A DNA stretch of 15,297 bases, taken from assembly GCA_900548545.1 (NCBI GenBank), contig URKX01000045.1:1-15297 (forward strand), given 5' to 3'. Of the stretch, positions 13,267 to 15,297 are shown one piece after another. The DNA comes from an uncultured Oscillospiraceae bacterium (GTDB lineage: Bacteria; Bacillota; Clostridia; Oscillospirales; Acutalibacteraceae). The first letter of the stretch is position 1. Each line of letters opens with the position of its first letter. The notes beneath the pieces were generated by a model. It did no database searches. It was not told the DNA's origin and worked only from the letters and a program-made list of their open reading frames with translations. The position numbers and the translations under genes are program-made.

Positions 13267-14562
13267 TTAGCAAGCAGCGTTGGAACGGTCTGCCAAAAGT
13301 TTTTCACTGGCAGCCAGGCGTACACAGATGCACAGCAAATGCATGGCTTGCCGCAGCTCCTCCTGAGGAGGGAACGTGGGGGCCACACGGATGTTGCTGT
13401 CATTGGGATCCGCACCATATGGGAAGGTCGCGCCGGCGTCCGTCAAGACTACGCCGGCCTCTTTGCACAAGTTCACCACCCGCTTGGCGCATCCGTTCAT
13501 CACATCCAGGTTGACAAAGTAACCGCCGTTGGGCTTGCTCCATTTGGCAATCCCTAAATTTCCCAGCTCGCGCTCCAAGGATTCTTCCACGATCTGGAAC
13601 TTGGGCTGCAGGATCTGCCGGTGGCCCTGCATCAGATCATACACGCCGTTGATGTCGTGCAGGAACAAAATATGCCGCAGCTGATTGAGCTTATCCGGGC
13701 CAATGGTCTGGGCGGTAATCCTGCGCTTCAAATCCTCGATGTTCCGCTTGCTGGCAGCCAAAGCGGCCACGCCCGCCCCGGGAAAGGAAATCTTGGAGGT
13801 GGAGGCAAAAAACAATACCTGGTCCTCTGTCCCTCGCTTGAGGCATTCCGCATACAAGTCCAGCAGCGTGTCAGGGGTATCCGTCAAATCATGGACACAG
13901 TAAGCATTGTCCCACATGATGCGGAAATCCTTGGCAGCAGGCTTCAAAGCAGCGAAACGCCGGACAGTTTCATCGGAATAGGTGATACCGGTGGGGTTGG
14001 AATACTTGGGCACACACCAGCAGCCCTTAATGGCCTCGTCGCCAGCCACCAGGCGTTCGATCAGATCCATGTCAGGCCCTGTCTTCAACATGGGCACGGG
14101 AATCATTTCAAAGCCGAAGTACTCCGTCACGGCAAAATGGCGGTCATAGCCGGGCGCCGGGCAAAGGAATTTAAGCTTTTCCTGCCTGCACCAGGGGGTA
14201 CAGCCGCTGTAACCGTGAGTGTATCCTTGGGAAATGCAGTCAAACATCATTTGCAGGCTGGAGTTGTTCCCCAAAATGATCTGGTCCGCAGGAACTTCCA
14301 GCATCTTGCTGAAGATGGCGCGCATCTCCGGCAAACCGTTCCAAACACCGTAGTTCCGGCAGTCATCACCTTTGGAATTGGCAAACTCGCTGCGGGCGTG
14401 AAGGGCTTCCAGCACGCCCAGGGCCAGGTCCAGCTGGTCCGCGCAGGGCTTCCCCCGGGCCATGTTCAGGTTTAGATTCAGGCTTTGAAAGTCATCGTAC
14501 TGCTGCTGGGCCTCCTGGTGGATCTGCCGCAATTCCTCAGTTGTTTTCGCCGCCAGCTTCAT
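13267..14562 (-). CDS. PLP-dependent aminotransferase, aspartate/alanine class (PF12897-like)
   Basis: A 431-residue fold-type I aminotransferase of the subgroup found in Actinobacteria and Clostridia and described as aspartate (class Ic) or alanine aminotransferase. The N-terminus has NLNLNMARGKPC, the subgroup's opening motif. Later come NYGVWNGLPEMR, CPAPGYDRHF, SNPTG (188-192), the cofactor Asp218 and Tyr221 in MWDNAYCVHDL, the PLP lysine Lys257 in STSKISFPGAG, and the substrate-carboxylate Arg in SNIRVAPTFP. The ATG at 14562 has GGAG 8 nt upstream; the GTG one codon earlier is closer to the site and less likely. It probably moves amino groups between aspartate or alanine and 2-oxoglutarate; the exact substrate is uncertain. 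Single gene with its own promoter region and terminator. Confidence 0.92.
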   Translation of the reverse strand: MKLAAKTTEELRQIHQEAQQQYDDFQSLNLNLNMARGKPCADQLDLALGVLEALHARSEFANSKGDDCRNYGVWNGLPEMRAIFSKMLEVPADQIILGNNSSLQMMFDCISQGYTHGYSGCTPWCRQEKLKFLCPAPGYDRHFAVTEYFGFEMIPVPMLKTGPDMDLIERLVAGDEAIKGCWCVPKYSNPTGITYSDETVRRFAALKPAAKDFRIMWDNAYCVHDLTDTPDTLLDLYAECLKRGTEDQVLFFASTSKISFPGAGVAALAASKRNIEDLKRRITAQTIGPDKLNQLRHILFLHDINGVYDLMQGHRQILQPKFQIVEESLERELGNLGIAKWSKPNGGYFVNLDVMNGCAKRVVNLCKEAGVVLTDAGATFPYGADPNDSNIRVAPTFPPQEELRQAMHLLCICVRLAASEKLLADRSNAAC

Positions 14563-14596
14563 CACAACATCTCCTATATGTCAAAATTTCATTTGC

Positions 14597-14672
14597 ATTA
14601 TAAAGCTTTTCCCTTTTTCATTTTACGGGTGAAAACCTTTAATATTGTACCCTATCCCCCAAAATAATGCAA
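14597..14672 (-). promoter_or_regulatory. Two candidate promoters of the aminotransferase gene
   Basis: P1 on the minus strand: TTGCAT (14672-14667), a 17-nt spacer, TACAAT (14649-14644). P2: TATAAT (14602-14597) with no good -35. P1 is the better pair, and its -35 lies in one arm of the inverted repeat at 14666-14695. These, with the divergent promoter at 14790-14818, account for the 320-bp stretch without a gene. Confidence 0.65.
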
Positions 14673-14695
14673 GAAAATTTTTTGCGTCTTGCATT
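14666..14695. repeat. 9-bp inverted repeat overlapping the aminotransferase -35
   Basis: AATGCAAGA (14666-14674) and TCTTGCATT (14687-14695) are perfect inverted arms with centres 21 bp apart, two helical turns. A third TTGCAT copy lies at 14705-14710. The spacing and overlap with the -35 suggest a regulator site; no regulator is identified. A hairpin role is less likely because the 12-nt loop is AT-rich and no T-run follows on the minus strand. Confidence 0.55.
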
Positions 14696-14789
14696 TTTTA
14701 CGTTTTGCATGAACAAACCCTCTTTCACACACCTTTTCTGTGCAACCTTGCTCAAGTTGTGTCAAGGGGGGAATGGCGCCGCAAAAAAA

Positions 14790-14818
14790 TTGTAGTTTCG
14801 CGGAAAGTGTGCTATAAT
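14790..14818 (+). promoter_or_regulatory. Promoter of the PurF-like gene
   Basis: TTGTAG (14790-14795), a 17-nt spacer, TATAAT (14813-14818), with a leader of about 58 nt. I see no purine riboswitch or PurR-type box in it. Confidence 0.8.
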
Positions 14819-14882
14819 AATACCCGTTTTGAGGCACGTTTGTTAAGACCAAGCAAAACATGGAAAAATACGGAGGGATTTT

Positions 14883-15297
14883 ATGGGCGGATTTTTTGGC
14901 GTCGCTTCCAAAGAAGACTGTATGTTCGACCTGTTTTTCGGGACAGACTACCATTCCCATCTTGGCACCCGCCGGGCTGGCATGGCGGTATACAGCAGGG
15001 AAAAAGGGTTTGACCGTGCGATTCACAACATTGAAAACTCCCCGTTCCGGACGAAGTTTGACAAAGATGTGGCCAGCATGAAGGGTGGCCTGGGCATTGG
15101 CTGCATTTCCGACTACGAGCCCCAGCCCTTGATCGTGCGCTCCCACCACGGCACCTACGCCATCGTCACTGTGGGCAAGATCAACAACACGGATGAAATT
15201 TTGGAGCAGCTGTTTCAAAACGGGCACTCCCATTTCCTGGAAATGAGCGGCGGCGATGTGAACGCGACGGAATTGGTTGCCTCTCTTATCAACCAAA
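14883..15297 (+). CDS. Amidophosphoribosyltransferase-like protein lacking the glutaminase nucleophile (partial)
   Basis: The first 138 residues of a PurF-type protein; the window ends before any phosphoribosyltransferase domain. The fold resembles the class II glutamine amidotransferase domain (DYHSHLGTRRAGMAVYS, GLGIGCIS, EPQPLIV, GTYAIVTVGKINN, GGDVNATELVASLI). Canonical PurF begins MCGI(V/F)G with Cys as N-terminal nucleophile after Met removal; here it reads MGGFFG. The Arg of HxRYST is absent (GIGCISD), the oxyanion Asn-Gly becomes Val97-Gly98, and the Ser-Asp before Thr-Glu becomes Asn127-Ala128. The start at 14883 has GGAGGG 5-6 nt upstream and a clear promoter. From memory, close relatives with this start occur in Clostridia and are usually named amidophosphoribosyltransferase. 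An ammonia-dependent or regulatory paralogue is more likely than a glutamine-using enzyme. Confidence 0.85.
   Translation, partial: MGGFFGVASKEDCMFDLFFGTDYHSHLGTRRAGMAVYSREKGFDRAIHNIENSPFRTKFDKDVASMKGGLGIGCISDYEPQPLIVRSHHGTYAIVTVGKINNTDEILEQLFQNGHSHFLEMSGGDVNATELVASLINQ

Noticed and set aside
13621..14475. 284-codon open frame on the plus strand
   Set aside because: Antisense to the aminotransferase gene; no recognisable domain and no promoter or ribosome site.
14819..14882. Possible purine riboswitch or PurR box in the PurF-like leader
   Set aside because: The leader is only about 60 nt, too short for a purine riboswitch with expression platform, and no PurR-type box is recognisable.
14652..15296. 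214-codon open frame on the minus strand
   Set aside because: Antisense to the PurF-like gene and crosses its promoter; no ribosome site or domain.
1..15297. CRISPR array, tRNA, insertion sequence, prophage or toxin-antitoxin locus
   Set aside because: No regular spaced repeats, cloverleaf sequences, transposase or integrase motifs, or paired small toxin genes were seen on reading both strands.

Overview
The window looks like a chromosomal housekeeping segment from a low-to-mid G+C Firmicute of class Clostridia, most likely a gut-type Oscillospiraceae/Ruminococcaceae relative. The pointers are a ctsR-mcsA-mcsB-clpC operon, strong AGGAGG-type ribosome sites, SigA-type TTGACA/TATAAT promoters, a class A (not Bacillus class B) RNase P RNA, a TSCPD-domain protein, a YitT-type membrane protein and a YtvI-like AI-2E family protein. 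The taxon is an inference; no rRNA marker is present. I see no mobile element, CRISPR array, tRNA or phage gene.

Layout. 1-2851 (minus): the class III heat-shock operon, with the repressor gene ctsR first, then adaptor mcsA, arginine kinase mcsB and the start of the unfoldase gene clpC. Its promoter is bracketed by two CtsR operators. 2853-3222 (plus): an AT-rich region with two clean palindromes, then a 41-residue microprotein containing 10 cysteines. It ends at a two-way terminator facing a small TSCPD-domain gene (minus). 3615-6220 (minus): an operon of an HD-domain phosphohydrolase, an ABC ATPase and an ABC-2 permease. The last two overlap out of frame by 185 nt. 6242-8265 (minus): a YitT-family membrane protein and a xylose-isomerase-like sugar epimerase, each with its own promoter.

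8306-9661 (plus): a PadR repressor, a HAAS/DUF1700-type membrane protein and a TTG-started membrane-anchored protein, behind tandem palindromic operators. 9686-11585 (minus): RNase P RNA, whose promoter overlaps the stop codon of pncB (nicotinate phosphoribosyltransferase). 11707-13223 (plus): a single small XRE regulator and an AI-2E family transporter. 13222-14672 (minus): a PLP aminotransferase. 14790-15297 (plus): the start of a PurF-like protein whose glutamine amidotransferase domain appears to have lost its catalytic residues.

The observations I rate highest are the catalytically dead-looking PurF-like N-terminus, the ATPase/permease overlap that writes an acidic tail in one frame and a basic tail in the other, and the cysteine-rich microprotein. 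Next come the rnpB promoter built into the end of pncB and the ABC ATPase with altered signature and H-loop motifs. No entire new multi-gene system can be claimed from sequence reading alone.
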